Shown: positions 31,545 to 39,327 of the stretch, piece after piece
Numbering within the stretch: position 1 is the first letter of the stretch
How the letters are laid out: each line of letters opens with the position of its first letter
Assembly: GCA_045106055.1 (NCBI GenBank)
Contig: JBGCED010000028.1
Coordinates: forward strand, 1 to 39,327
DNA length: 39,327 nt
Origin: JBGCED01 sp045106055
GTDB taxonomy: Bacteria > Pseudomonadota > Alphaproteobacteria > CBDDJK01
Reading direction: 5' to 3'
Position numbers and translations under genes: made by a program
The notes under the pieces: generated by a model
Database searches by the model: none
The model's input: the letters and a program-made list of their open reading frames with translations, nothing else
Told to the model about the DNA's origin: nothing

Positions 31545-33764
31545 ATGGCGTTATCGCCTGACATGCCCGAATTAGCCCCTGATTTCAGGGTAAATCGCCC
31601 TGCGGGTCAAGGCAGGCAACGCTTTAAATTGGAATCAGACTATAAGCCAGCGGGCGATCAGCCAAAAGCGATTGCCAAATTGATTGACGGGCTGGGCGGC
31701 GCGGCGCAAGAAAACCCTGCTGATCGTGATCAGGTTTTGCTGGGGGTCACGGGATCAGGCAAAACTTTCACCATCGCGCAAGTCATCGAAGCGGTGCAGC
31801 GTCCCACGCTTGTGCTTGCCCATAATAAGACGCTGGCAGCGCAGCTATTTGCTGAAATGAAGGGGTTTTTCCCCCATAATGCGGTGGAATATTTTGTATC
31901 CTATTATGATTATTATCAGCCAGAAGCCTATGTGCCGCGCAGCGATACCTATATTGAAAAAGAAAGCTCCCTAAATGAACGGATTGATCGTTTGCGCCAT
32001 TCTGCGACGCGGTCTTTGTTTGAACGGGATGATGTGCTGATTGTTGCCTCGGTATCGTGCATTTACGGGATTGGCTCGCCAGAAAGCTATAGCCAAATGG
32101 TGATCCCTGTTAAGCTGGAAGATCAACATGATCTGCGCGAATTCACCCGAAGATTGGTTGAATTACAATATAAGCGCAATGATCTTTCCTTTACGCGGGG
32201 CTGCTTTCGCTTGCAAGGCGATGTGATTGAAATATTCCCTGCCCATTTGGAAGATCGCGCATGGCGCATTTCCATGTTTGGGGATGAGGTTGAGAAAATC
32301 TTTGAATTTGATCCCCTAACAGGAGAGATTTACGGCGAATTGGCAGAAATTAGAATCTATGCCAACAGCCATTATGTGACCCCGCGCCCTACCATCAAGC
32401 AAGCCATCAGCGATATGAAACGCGATTTAAAGCTGCGGGTGGATGAATTTCAAAATGCAGGAAAATTGGTTGAGGCACAGCGATTGGAACAGCGCACCAC
32501 CCTTGATATTGAAATGCTGGAAGCCACGGGCATGTGTTCTGGGATTGAAAATTATTCGCGCTATTTAACAGGGCGCGCGCCAGGGGAAGCTGCGCCCACC
32601 TTGTTTGAATATCTGCCCAAAGATGCGCTATTGGTGGTGGATGAAAGTCATGTGACCGTTCCCCAAATTGGCGCAATGTCCAAGGGCGATTTTTCGCGCA
32701 AATCCACGCTTTCTGAATATGGGTTTAGACTGCCCGCTTGTATTGATAATCGCCCGCTGCGGTTTGAAGAATGGGATCACATGCGCCCGCCATCAATTTT
32801 TGTTTCTGCCACCCCTGGCAAATGGGAATTAGAGCGCACAGGCGGCGCATTTATTGAACAGGTTGTGCGCCCCACGGGTTTGATTGATCCTGTATGCGAT
32901 GTGCGTCCCACCCGCTATCAAGTGGATGATTTGCTGGCAGAATGTAAATTATGCCAAGAAAAATCAGAAAGGGTGCTGGTCACCACCTTAACCAAGCGCA
33001 TGTCCGAAGATTTGACCGAATATATGGCAGATGCAGGAATTAAGGTGCGCTATTTACATTCCGATATTGATACGCTGGAGCGGATTGAAATTATCCGTGA
33101 TTTACGCCTTGGCGTGTTTGATGTGTTGATTGGCATTAACTTACTGCGCGAGGGGCTGGATATTCCAGAATGTGCGCTGGTGGCAATCTTGGATGCGGAT
33201 AAGGAAGGCTTCTTGCGTTCACGCACTTCGCTGGTGCAAACAATCGGGCGCGCCGCCCGCAATGTTGATGGGCGGGTTATTCTTTATGCTGATAAAATGA
33301 CCGATTCGCTGGATTATGCGCTAAAAGAAACCGAACGCAGACGCGAACGCCAGCAAGAATATAATGAAATTCATAATATTACCCCCGCATCCATTCGTAA
33401 GAATATTGGTGATGTGATGGCATCCATTTACGATCAAGATCATGGCGGCGTTGAATTAAGCGAACTTGAATCGGTGCATTTAAAGGGCTTATCCTTAAAA
33501 GAATATCTAACAAAGCTAGAAAAAGCCATGCTGGAAACCGCCGAGAAATTAGAATTTGAAATGGCAGCAAAGATGCGGGATGAGCTAATGCGCCTATCAA
33601 CGCTGGATTATGATCTGCCAGCAGCTGCCGTTGGGCTTGTAACTGACATTGCAGAAGCGGTATTTCATCTTGAACCATCAAAACGCGGCGGCAAGCATAC
33701 AGGAAAGCCCAAAGCCACCCGCGCTGGCGGCAAAAAGAAAAAAACGGGCCGCCCCCGCCATTAA
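31545..33764 (+). CDS. uvrB: Excinuclease ABC subunit B (UvrB)
   Basis: 739 residues. Walker A GVTGSGKTFT, the beta-hairpin region SYYDYYQPEAYVPRSDTYIE, Walker B-like VVDESHVT, ATPGKWE, INLLREGLDIPE and motif VI TIGRAARN, then a C-terminal UVR domain (EKLEFEMAAKMRDELMRL). UvrB receives damage from UvrA and loads UvrC for nucleotide excision repair. ATG 31545 has GAAAGGA upstream; the longer frame from 31473 adds 24 residues that read through the palindromic region. The last 40 residues are very basic, a lineage-specific extension. Confidence 0.97.
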   Translation: MALSPDMPELAPDFRVNRPAGQGRQRFKLESDYKPAGDQPKAIAKLIDGLGGAAQENPADRDQVLLGVTGSGKTFTIAQVIEAVQRPTLVLAHNKTLAAQLFAEMKGFFPHNAVEYFVSYYDYYQPEAYVPRSDTYIEKESSLNERIDRLRHSATRSLFERDDVLIVASVSCIYGIGSPESYSQMVIPVKLEDQHDLREFTRRLVELQYKRNDLSFTRGCFRLQGDVIEIFPAHLEDRAWRISMFGDEVEKIFEFDPLTGEIYGELAEIRIYANSHYVTPRPTIKQAISDMKRDLKLRVDEFQNAGKLVEAQRLEQRTTLDIEMLEATGMCSGIENYSRYLTGRAPGEAAPTLFEYLPKDALLVVDESHVTVPQIGAMSKGDFSRKSTLSEYGFRLPACIDNRPLRFEEWDHMRPPSIFVSATPGKWELERTGGAFIEQVVRPTGLIDPVCDVRPTRYQVDDLLAECKLCQEKSERVLVTTLTKRMSEDLTEYMADAGIKVRYLHSDIDTLERIEIIRDLRLGVFDVLIGINLLREGLDIPECALVAILDADKEGFLRSRTSLVQTIGRAARNVDGRVILYADKMTDSLDYALKETERRRERQQEYNEIHNITPASIRKNIGDVMASIYDQDHGGVELSELESVHLKGLSLKEYLTKLEKAMLETAEKLEFEMAAKMRDELMRLSTLDYDLPAAAVGLVTDIAEAVFHLEPSKRGGKHTGKPKATRAGGKKKKTGRPRH

Positions 33765-33858
33765 ATCTGCCCTTAAATATATCGCTAGACGGCGTGACCG
33801 CTAGAGCATGTTGTTTTAAGATGATTTAGCAGCTTAAAAAAATATTATATAGGCACGC

Positions 33859-34314
33859 TTAATTTTGTGAAAATGCTTTTGCAGGTAAGGTTAGTGTAAT
33901 CGCGCCTGCTTGTTCAAAGATCATTTCAATTTCTATGATGCTGTTTGCTGCAATCGCGCCCTTTAATCCCATAAACATAATATGTTTACCGCCAGGGGCA
34001 AGCGTGATTGAACCTTTAGCGGGGATGGGGATGCCATCTGCTAAGGGGCGCATTTTCATTACCCCATCTTCCATGATCATATTATGAATTTCTATTTTTT
34101 GGGAAATATCGGCATTGACCGCAATTAAGCGATCATCCTTATTCCCTTGATTATGAATGGTCATAAAGCCCGCACTTGCAGGGGCAACCGCAGGCATTTG
34201 GCGAATCCACGCACCCTCAATCCTTAAATCCCCAAATTGCTGTGCCTGTGCGGGAACATAAAGCATAAGGCTTGCCATGATCACGGTTAATAAACATAGA
34301 ATTGGTTTCATCAT
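33859..34314 (-). CDS. Periplasmic copper chaperone PCu(A)C
   Basis: 151 residues with a signal peptide (cleavage near AQAQQ) and a PCu(A)C domain. The copper motif H(M)x10Mx21HxM is recognisable: EIHNMIMEDGVMKM and, further on, GGKHIMFMG. Known: it inserts copper into the CuA or CuB site of cytochrome oxidase, together with Sco proteins. No sco gene is near. It lies six bases downstream of the metZ stop and is likely cotranscribed; 33765-33858 before the convergent uvrB end holds no clear terminator. Confidence 0.92.
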   Translation of the reverse strand: MMKPILCLLTVIMASLMLYVPAQAQQFGDLRIEGAWIRQMPAVAPASAGFMTIHNQGNKDDRLIAVNADISQKIEIHNMIMEDGVMKMRPLADGIPIPAKGSITLAPGGKHIMFMGLKGAIAANSIIEIEMIFEQAGAITLTLPAKAFSQN

Positions 34315-34320
34315 AGTTCC

Positions 34321-35547
34321 TCAAGAAAAAATTAATGCTTGCGATAAATCATTAATCACATCATCCGCGCGTTCAAGCCCAATCGATAGGCGCAATGTGC
34401 CATCACTGATCCCTTGACGCTGTTTTTCAGCATCGCTTAACTTGCTATGGGTGGTGGTGGCAGGGTGGGTGATGAGCGATTTTGCATCGCCAAAATTATT
34501 AGAAATATCAATCATTTTTAAGCGATTCAACAGCGTAAAGGCGGCTTGCTTGGTATCATCCCTTAGCGTAAAGGCAATCAGGGTGCTAAACCCCGTCATT
34601 TGGCTTGCTGCCAATTCATGTTGAGGATGAGATTTAAGCCCTGGATAGCTTAACCGCTGTAATTGCGCGCACGATTCAAGAAATTGTGCGACTTTGCTGG
34701 CGGATTTACTCATCGCATCCACCCGCACATGCAAGGTTTCAAGCCCCTTTTCAAGCAACCACGCATTAAAGGGGCTAAGCCCTGGCCCTGTATGGCGCAC
34801 AAACGGGCGCAAATGATCTTCGATGAAATCCTTGCTGCCAAGGATTGCCCCGCCCAATGCCCTGCCCTGTCCATCAATATGCTTGGTCGCAGAATAGGTA
34901 ATCACATCCACCCCAAAATCAAATGGGCGTTGATAGCAAGGGGTTGCAAAGACATTATCCAGCATCACAATCGCCCCTGCTTGATGGGCAAGGGTGCTGA
35001 TTGCCTTAATGTCCAAAATATCCAACATCGGATTGGTGGGGGTTTCAAAAAACACAATATTTGCTGGTGTGCTTAACGCTTCTTCCCATGCGTTTAAATC
35101 CGTGCCGTCCACAAAGTCAACCTTTACCCCAAAGCGCGGCAATAAATCAGATAGGATATAATAGCAGCTATAGAATAATTGTTTTGCCGCAACAATACGA
35201 TCCCCTGATTTTAAGCTGCATGCTAGGGCAGCATAAACGGCTGCCATGCCTGTGGCGGTCGCGATGCAGCCAATCTCGCCGCCATTCACGCCGCCTTCAA
35301 GCCGCGCCATTTTCTTTTCAAACACGCTGATGATTGGATTTGCATAGCGCGAATAAATATAATTATTGGTTTCCCCTTTAAAGGCAGCTTCCGCCTGTTC
35401 GGCATTTTCATAGACAAAGCCTGAATTCATAAAAATTGCTTCATTGGTTTCTTGATAATGGGTGCGTTGATAGCCGCCGCGCACCAAATAGCTTTGCGCG
35501 CTGATCGCGTTCAATTGATCGGTTGAATTTTGTTTTTTTACCATCAT
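34321..35547 (-). CDS. metZ: O-succinylhomoserine sulfhydrylase (MetZ)
   Basis: 408 residues of the Cys/Met metabolism PLP enzymes. Seen: YIYSRYANPIISVFEKKMA, ATATGMAAVYAAL, FFETPTNPMLDI, VMLDNVFATP, the PLP lysine in YSATKHIDGQGRALGG, and the C-terminal LRLSIGLERADDVINDL. It makes homocysteine from O-succinylhomoserine and sulfide. The FMNSGFVYENAEQAEAAFKG N-terminus fits MetZ rather than cystathionine gamma-synthase. ATG 35547 is followed by a second ATG; GGAA precedes. A SAM riboswitch would be expected ahead of it, but I could not fit one. Confidence 0.92.
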   Translation of the reverse strand: MMVKKQNSTDQLNAISAQSYLVRGGYQRTHYQETNEAIFMNSGFVYENAEQAEAAFKGETNNYIYSRYANPIISVFEKKMARLEGGVNGGEIGCIATATGMAAVYAALACSLKSGDRIVAAKQLFYSCYYILSDLLPRFGVKVDFVDGTDLNAWEEALSTPANIVFFETPTNPMLDILDIKAISTLAHQAGAIVMLDNVFATPCYQRPFDFGVDVITYSATKHIDGQGRALGGAILGSKDFIEDHLRPFVRHTGPGLSPFNAWLLEKGLETLHVRVDAMSKSASKVAQFLESCAQLQRLSYPGLKSHPQHELAASQMTGFSTLIAFTLRDDTKQAAFTLLNRLKMIDISNNFGDAKSLITHPATTTHSKLSDAEKQRQGISDGTLRLSIGLERADDVINDLSQALIFS

Positions 35548-35704
35548 CTATTCCAATATACGAAAAAGCCTAGCGTTTAGGATGTTTTTTAAGATTAAAT
35601 TGATCTTTTAGCAAGGCATTTTGAAAGGCATTTTATATGTGATTGCGCTTGCCTAAAATAAAAAACGCGGTTAAGGATAAACACAATAAAATTAAGGATA
35701 TGCC

Positions 35705-36307
35705 GTGAGCAAGGATATAAAAATTGATCTTCAGGCACTTCGCGGGCTGCGCGATGGAGGCTATATTACGGGCAAGATGCTGATTGCAATGCCCCATATT
35801 GAGGATGCGCGCTATAAGCGCAGCGTCATTTTACTGTATGAACATAATAAAGAGGGCGCAAAGGGCTTTTTGCTTAATCGCACCACGGATCGGGTTAGCT
35901 TTCTGGAATTGGCGCGCCAACTCAGCATCGTCTGTCAAAACCCGCCAGAACCGCAATTATATCATGGCGGCCCGATTGAGAATATGCGTGGCTTTGTGCT
36001 GCATTCTGCGGATCGGCAATATCGCAGCAGCCTAAAAATTGCGGACGGCATTATGATGACCAGCTCGATTGAGCCGTTAAATGAAATTGCCAATCGGATT
36101 GGCCCATCATCACGGATGATTTTATTGGGGCATAGCGTTTGGGCAAAAGATGAACTTGAACGCGAATTGGCTGAAAATTTCTGGCTGGTGATGGAATGTG
36201 ATCTTGGAATTTGTTTTCAAGAGGATGTTCACACAAAATGGCTTGAATCCATGAAAAAATTAAAGCTTAACCCCGCTGCCATTTCCAGCATGATGGGGCA
36301 GAGTTAA
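35705..36307 (+). CDS. YqgE/AlgH family protein
   Basis: 200 residues. Family pattern: GGYITGKMLIAMPHIEDARYKR, SVILLYEHNKEGAKGFLLNR, LYHGGPIENMRGFVLHS and ILLGHSVWAKDELERELAENFW. AlgH/YqgE proteins are widespread, cytoplasmic and of unsettled function. The start is GTG 35705, since the ATG at 35700 reads into a stop; AAGGA lies seven bases before. Followed by folC after 22 bases, so probably one operon. Confidence 0.92.
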   Translation: MSKDIKIDLQALRGLRDGGYITGKMLIAMPHIEDARYKRSVILLYEHNKEGAKGFLLNRTTDRVSFLELARQLSIVCQNPPEPQLYHGGPIENMRGFVLHSADRQYRSSLKIADGIMMTSSIEPLNEIANRIGPSSRMILLGHSVWAKDELERELAENFWLVMECDLGICFQEDVHTKWLESMKKLKLNPAAISSMMGQS

Positions 36308-36329
36308 CCCTTATTATCTTGGTAAATCC

Positions 36330-37661
36330 ATGATGACATCGCAGCAATTATTGGATCAATTTATCGCATTGCACCCTAAGATCATTGATTTGGGGCTGGA
36401 TCGGGTCGTGGATTTGCTGGATCGTTTGGGCCGTCCCCAAGACCAGCTGCCCCCCGTCATCCATATTGCAGGTACAAATGGCAAAGGATCAACCCTTGCC
36501 TTTATTCGCGCGATCTTGCAAGCAATGGGCTATAAGGTGGATTGCTATAGCTCGCCGCATTTGATGGATTTTCACGAACGCATCCTTTTAAATGGCACAC
36601 CGATTGATGAAGCGCGTTTGGTTGAATTGCTGCGCGATGTGGAAAGAATCAATGATCACCGCCCAATTACTTTCTTTGAAATCACGACTTGTGCCGCCTT
36701 TTTGGCATTTAAAGACAGCAAAGCGGATTTTTTGTTGCTTGAAACGGGGCTTGGCGGCAGGCTGGACGCAACCAACATCATTGAAAAGCCTGCTTTAACC
36801 ATCATCACCCCTGTTTCCATGGATCACCAGCAATATTTAGGCGATAGCTTGCCCAAGATCGCCACCGAAAAAGCATGGATTCAAAAACCCCTTACCGATT
36901 CTATCATTGCAAGCCAACACCCAGATGCGCTGGCTGCGATTCAAACGGTTGCCGCACAAATAGGCGCATCCCCCTTTATCTATGATAAAGATTGGCATTA
37001 TGCGATTCGGCTTGATGGCGGGCTGGTTTATGAACGCAAACATCACGCATGGTATGATGCGCCCGCACCCAGCCTATATGGCGCGCATCAATATCAAAAT
37101 TTAGCAACCGCGATTGCCAGCATTGACCGTTTGCATGCACAAGGCTTGATCGCGCGCAGCCATGAACAAATACAGCATGCGATCAAAGCGGGTGCGGTTG
37201 CTGCAAAATGGCCCGCACGGATGCAAAAAATTAATTTTGGTGCGCTGGCGCAAACTTACCCCGATGCAGAGATTATTTTGGATGGCGGGCATAATCAAGC
37301 CGCAGGCAAGCAGCTTGCGATCAATGTAAAAGCGTTAAATAAAAAACGACCTGCACCTACTGTGTTTGTGGTAGGCATGCTGAATAGCAAACAAGCAGAT
37401 GATTTTCTAGCGCCCTTGGCAGAATGCTGCGATTATTTATTTACTGTGTCCATTCCAGATCAAGCCGCCAGCTTTACCGCATCGGAACTTGCCAATGTGG
37501 CAATCGGAAGCAACCATGGCGTGACCGTTGCTTTAACTGAATTTGACCAGCTTTATGATTATCTTGGCGATATAAATCTGGCGGCGGATTTTCGAATGAT
37601 CATCACAGGATCACTATATTTATCAGGCTATTTGCTGAAAGAATGGGGCTATCAATGGTAA
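36330..37661 (+). CDS. folC: Bifunctional dihydrofolate synthase / folylpolyglutamate synthase (FolC)
   Basis: 443 residues, Mur-ligase fold. HIAGTNGKGSTLAFIRAIL (P-loop), YSSPHLMDFHERILLNG, LLETGLGGRLDATN, TPVSMDHQQYLGDSLPKIA, and LDGGHNQAAGKQL in the C-terminal domain, where the usual DGAHN reads DGGHN. It adds glutamate to dihydropteroate and to folates. Usually accD precedes folC in alphaproteobacteria; here yqgE does. Two adjacent ATG codons start the frame. Its end overlaps the hydrolase gene by seven bases. Confidence 0.95.
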   Translation: MMTSQQLLDQFIALHPKIIDLGLDRVVDLLDRLGRPQDQLPPVIHIAGTNGKGSTLAFIRAILQAMGYKVDCYSSPHLMDFHERILLNGTPIDEARLVELLRDVERINDHRPITFFEITTCAAFLAFKDSKADFLLLETGLGGRLDATNIIEKPALTIITPVSMDHQQYLGDSLPKIATEKAWIQKPLTDSIIASQHPDALAAIQTVAAQIGASPFIYDKDWHYAIRLDGGLVYERKHHAWYDAPAPSLYGAHQYQNLATAIASIDRLHAQGLIARSHEQIQHAIKAGAVAAKWPARMQKINFGALAQTYPDAEIILDGGHNQAAGKQLAINVKALNKKRPAPTVFVVGMLNSKQADDFLAPLAECCDYLFTVSIPDQAASFTASELANVAIGSNHGVTVALTEFDQLYDYLGDINLAADFRMIITGSLYLSGYLLKEWGYQW

Positions 37662-38557
37662 AAAACAATCAATCGCTTATGTGCTTGCTGATGCTGCCAT
37701 TGCTCTTCGCGCTTGGTGCATGTTCTGCCTTCAATTTTGGCGCGGATATGGCGGAGACCTCTTTGGAAGTCCGATTAGAAACCGCACGGCTGATTGGCAA
37801 GCAAGCAGGGCTTGCACCGATTGAATTTTCATCCCGTGAGTTTAACAGCTTTGGCTATATTGACATTCAAGATAAAAATGCACCGCTAATGGTATATTTG
37901 GAAGGGGACGGTATTGCTTATGCCGCAAACGGGCTTGCAACCAGCGATCCAACCCCCCTTGACCCTGTTGGTTTGCGGCTGGCTGCGCTGGATAAATCCC
38001 CCAATCGGTTATGGCTTGCGCGCCCATGTCATTATTCGCTGCAAGCAACGGGCGATGATCTGATTGCTGGCACGCTGCCCGATGATTGCGAATCGCGCTA
38101 TTGGACGAATGCGCGCTATAGCAGCAGCATCATTGACACGCTGGAACAAGCGATCAATGAAACAAGCATAGAGCATGGTTTAAAGGATATTCACCTAATC
38201 GGCTATTCAGGGGGCGGCGCGGTTGCGCTATTGCTGGCAGATCGCTTGAAGAATATTGCAAGCTTGCGCACCATTGCTGGCAATCTTGACCCTGTGGGGC
38301 TGGGCAAGCATCGCGGTGATTTTGCACTATCAGGCTCGCTTGACCCGACCGATATTGCCGTATCCATACAGCATATTCCGCAACTTCATTATGTTGGCGA
38401 AGATGATGACATTATCCCCGACTGGATCGCCAGCAGCTTTATCGACAATATGAACAGGATTGACTGCGTGAAAATTCTGCAAATTGAAGACGCAGATCAT
38501 GTCAAGGGCTGGACAGAATTTTGGCAGCGCGCCCACGCCCATCTTCCCGCCTGTTAA
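37655..38557 (+). CDS. Lipoprotein with alpha/beta-hydrolase fold
   Basis: About 300 residues. A signal peptide ends at the lipobox LGAC, so the protein is lipid-anchored. Alpha/beta-hydrolase features: LMVYLEGDG (oxyanion-strand region), HLIGYSGGGAVALLLAD with the nucleophile Ser, LHYVGEDDDIIPDW (candidate acid) and EDADHVKGW with the catalytic His. The triad is complete, so an esterase or lipase acting in the envelope is likely; substrate unknown. I use ATG 37655, which overlaps the folC stop (ATGGTAA); the frame from 37643 adds four residues. Confidence 0.85.
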   Translation: MVKNNQSLMCLLMLPLLFALGACSAFNFGADMAETSLEVRLETARLIGKQAGLAPIEFSSREFNSFGYIDIQDKNAPLMVYLEGDGIAYAANGLATSDPTPLDPVGLRLAALDKSPNRLWLARPCHYSLQATGDDLIAGTLPDDCESRYWTNARYSSSIIDTLEQAINETSIEHGLKDIHLIGYSGGGAVALLLADRLKNIASLRTIAGNLDPVGLGKHRGDFALSGSLDPTDIAVSIQHIPQLHYVGEDDDIIPDWIASSFIDNMNRIDCVKILQIEDADHVKGWTEFWQRAHAHLPAC

Positions 38558-38572
38558 TTGCTTGGATATTAA

Positions 38573-38677
38573 TATTTATCTGATGCCGTGATGATATTAT
38601 TACAAGAAGCAAAAATTTCTGAGAAAATGGCAAGAGCAATTTTCAATAACGAGGCGGTATTTCGGTTTGCCGGCTAA
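38573..38677 (+). other. Short open fragment, possible C-terminal gene remnant
   Basis: An open stretch ending at TAA 38675-38677 reads LLQEAKISEKMARAIFNNEA and VFRFAG. The pattern recalls the extreme C-terminus of amidohydrolase-type TIM barrels, but it is very short, lacks a proper start, and could be chance. It is followed by the decayed gene on the other strand. Confidence 0.2.
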
Positions 38678-39039
38678 CGCGATTTTGCCGTAGTGATGAA
38701 CTGGGTATAATCATCTTGAAGTGCTAATGAAGCATAAAACTGAGGAATTCTAGCATATTTAGCAATTTTATGTAATAGATCATCGGTTAAAGTAAGTTTG
38801 CGTAACTCTTTACGAACTTCAAATGGAAAAAGCAATTCAAGCGCCGCAACTTCTGCCAATTCATCGGAAATCTAGCCACGCTCAAGATTTCCTCCAGCAA
38901 CACGATTATCATTTAACGCTGTGATGGCTTTTTCTATATGATTTATATCTAGAGGTAATTTTAATGGATCCTGCGCTTGCTCTTGCAACTTATTTTGCAC
39001 AAGCTCAACCAACTTTAATACATCACCGATATTTTGCAC
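38674..39039 (-). pseudogene. Unknown small gene interrupted by an in-frame amber codon
   Basis: From GTG 39039 a frame reads NIGDVLKLVELVQNKLQE and DPLKLPLDINHIEKAI to GGNLERG, then TAG at 38874-38872, and goes on in the same frame ISDELAEVAALELLFPFE to QFITTAKSR and stop at 38676-38674. One base change (TAG for TGG) would restore a continuous protein of about 121 residues. I do not recognise the family; AALELLFPFEVRKE faintly recalls the C-terminal part of ImmA/IrrE-type metallopeptidases. The alternative is two separate small ORFs or a true amber read-through, which I consider less likely. Confidence 0.5.
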
Positions 39040-39085
39040 GCCCCAGTTAACCTTTTATAAATGTAAAAAATTTGTTAATTAAAAC

Positions 39086-39310
39086 CTAGTTTTTTAAGGT
39101 TTTTATAAACGCACCCACTTGCATTTGCTTTTGTTCGCTAACTGGCCATGAAGCTATCTTAGAGCTTTCCTGAGGTTGCTCAATTAGATCAGCACCTGAC
39201 ACCATTCTATTGCTAATAAACCATTGTATATTTTTTAATTTTCCATAATTATTTTGAAACCCATTCAAAAAATTATCTACTTTTGCTCCTAAGCTGTTTT
39301 TCTGAGTCAT
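39086..39310 (-). CDS. Small uncharacterised protein
   Basis: 74 residues from ATG 39310, which has GAGGA about eight bases upstream; a frame start at 39325 would enclose that site. No membrane segment, no recognised domain. Sequence is polar with QWFISNRMVSGADLIEQPQE in the centre. It is AT-rich, followed by the interrupted gene on the same strand, and close to the window edge. Probably an accessory gene. Confidence 0.5.
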   Translation of the reverse strand: MTQKNSLGAKVDNFLNGFQNNYGKLKNIQWFISNRMVSGADLIEQPQESSKIASWPVSEQKQMQVGAFIKTLKN

Positions 39311-39327
39311 GGCAGATTTCCTCATCG

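Noticed and set aside
35548..35704. SAM-II type riboswitch upstream of metZ
   Set aside because: GCTAAAAGAT recalls the 3' part of the motif and GCAAG/CTTGC can pair, but the conserved loop and pseudoknot partner are not found.

Overview
The window looks like chromosome from a moderately AT-rich alphaproteobacterium. Signs of this are a fused ispDF gene, DUF1127 and DUF1289 proteins, an M23 peptidase overlapping a bactofilin gene, an S21 gene starting at GTG, PCu(A)C, metZ, and many ATGA/TAATG start-stop overlaps. TRAP transport and general gene content would suit a marine or other aquatic lineage, but I cannot place it to genus. No rRNA operon, CRISPR array or transposase was seen.

Layout. 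1-3298 (minus): distal end of a P2-type contractile tail or baseplate cluster (unknown gene, gpV, gpW/gp25, gpJ, gpI, start of a tail-fibre gene), running off the left edge. 3299-7511: DUF1127 protein, NAD(P)H-ferredoxin reductase, M23 peptidase plus bactofilin, DUF1289 protein. 7512-9275: an ammonium transporter with a perfect FNR/FixK-type box upstream and a strong terminator. 9406-11082: a lone, AT-rich DUF262-DUF1524 (GmrSD/BrxU-like) defence-type gene.

11113-19715 (minus) is the main metabolic locus: dctQ, dctM, dctP, a PfkB kinase, a LacD/YihT-type class I aldolase, an L-fucose-isomerase-like protein, a Gfo/Idh/MocA oxidoreductase and a D-2-hydroxyacid dehydrogenase, tightly packed. The kinase resembles E. 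coli YihV (sulfofructose kinase) and keeps equivalents of the residues I recall binding the sulfonate (Lys26, Asn108, Arg143). The aldolase resembles YihT. I therefore propose a TRAP-fed sulfoquinovose (sulfoglycolysis, sulfo-EMP-like) operon in which the isomerase and glycosidase steps are done by protein families different from those in E. coli. The substrate is inferred, not shown.

19843-23825 (minus): ccmB, ccmA, a membrane protein and a tail-anchored pseudokinase-like protein. 24083-25846: a TPR plus GT9-like protein. 25869-28560 (minus): peroxiredoxin, tRNA-Arg(ACG), tRNA-Glu(TTC), rpsU, ispDF. 28697-33764 (plus): ftsB-like, lipoprotein, recX, glycosyltransferase, uvrB. 33859-35547 (minus): PCu(A)C chaperone and metZ. 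35705-38557 (plus): yqgE/algH, folC, lipoprotein hydrolase. 38558-39327: an AT-rich decayed stretch with a gene broken by an in-frame amber codon and one small unknown ORF.
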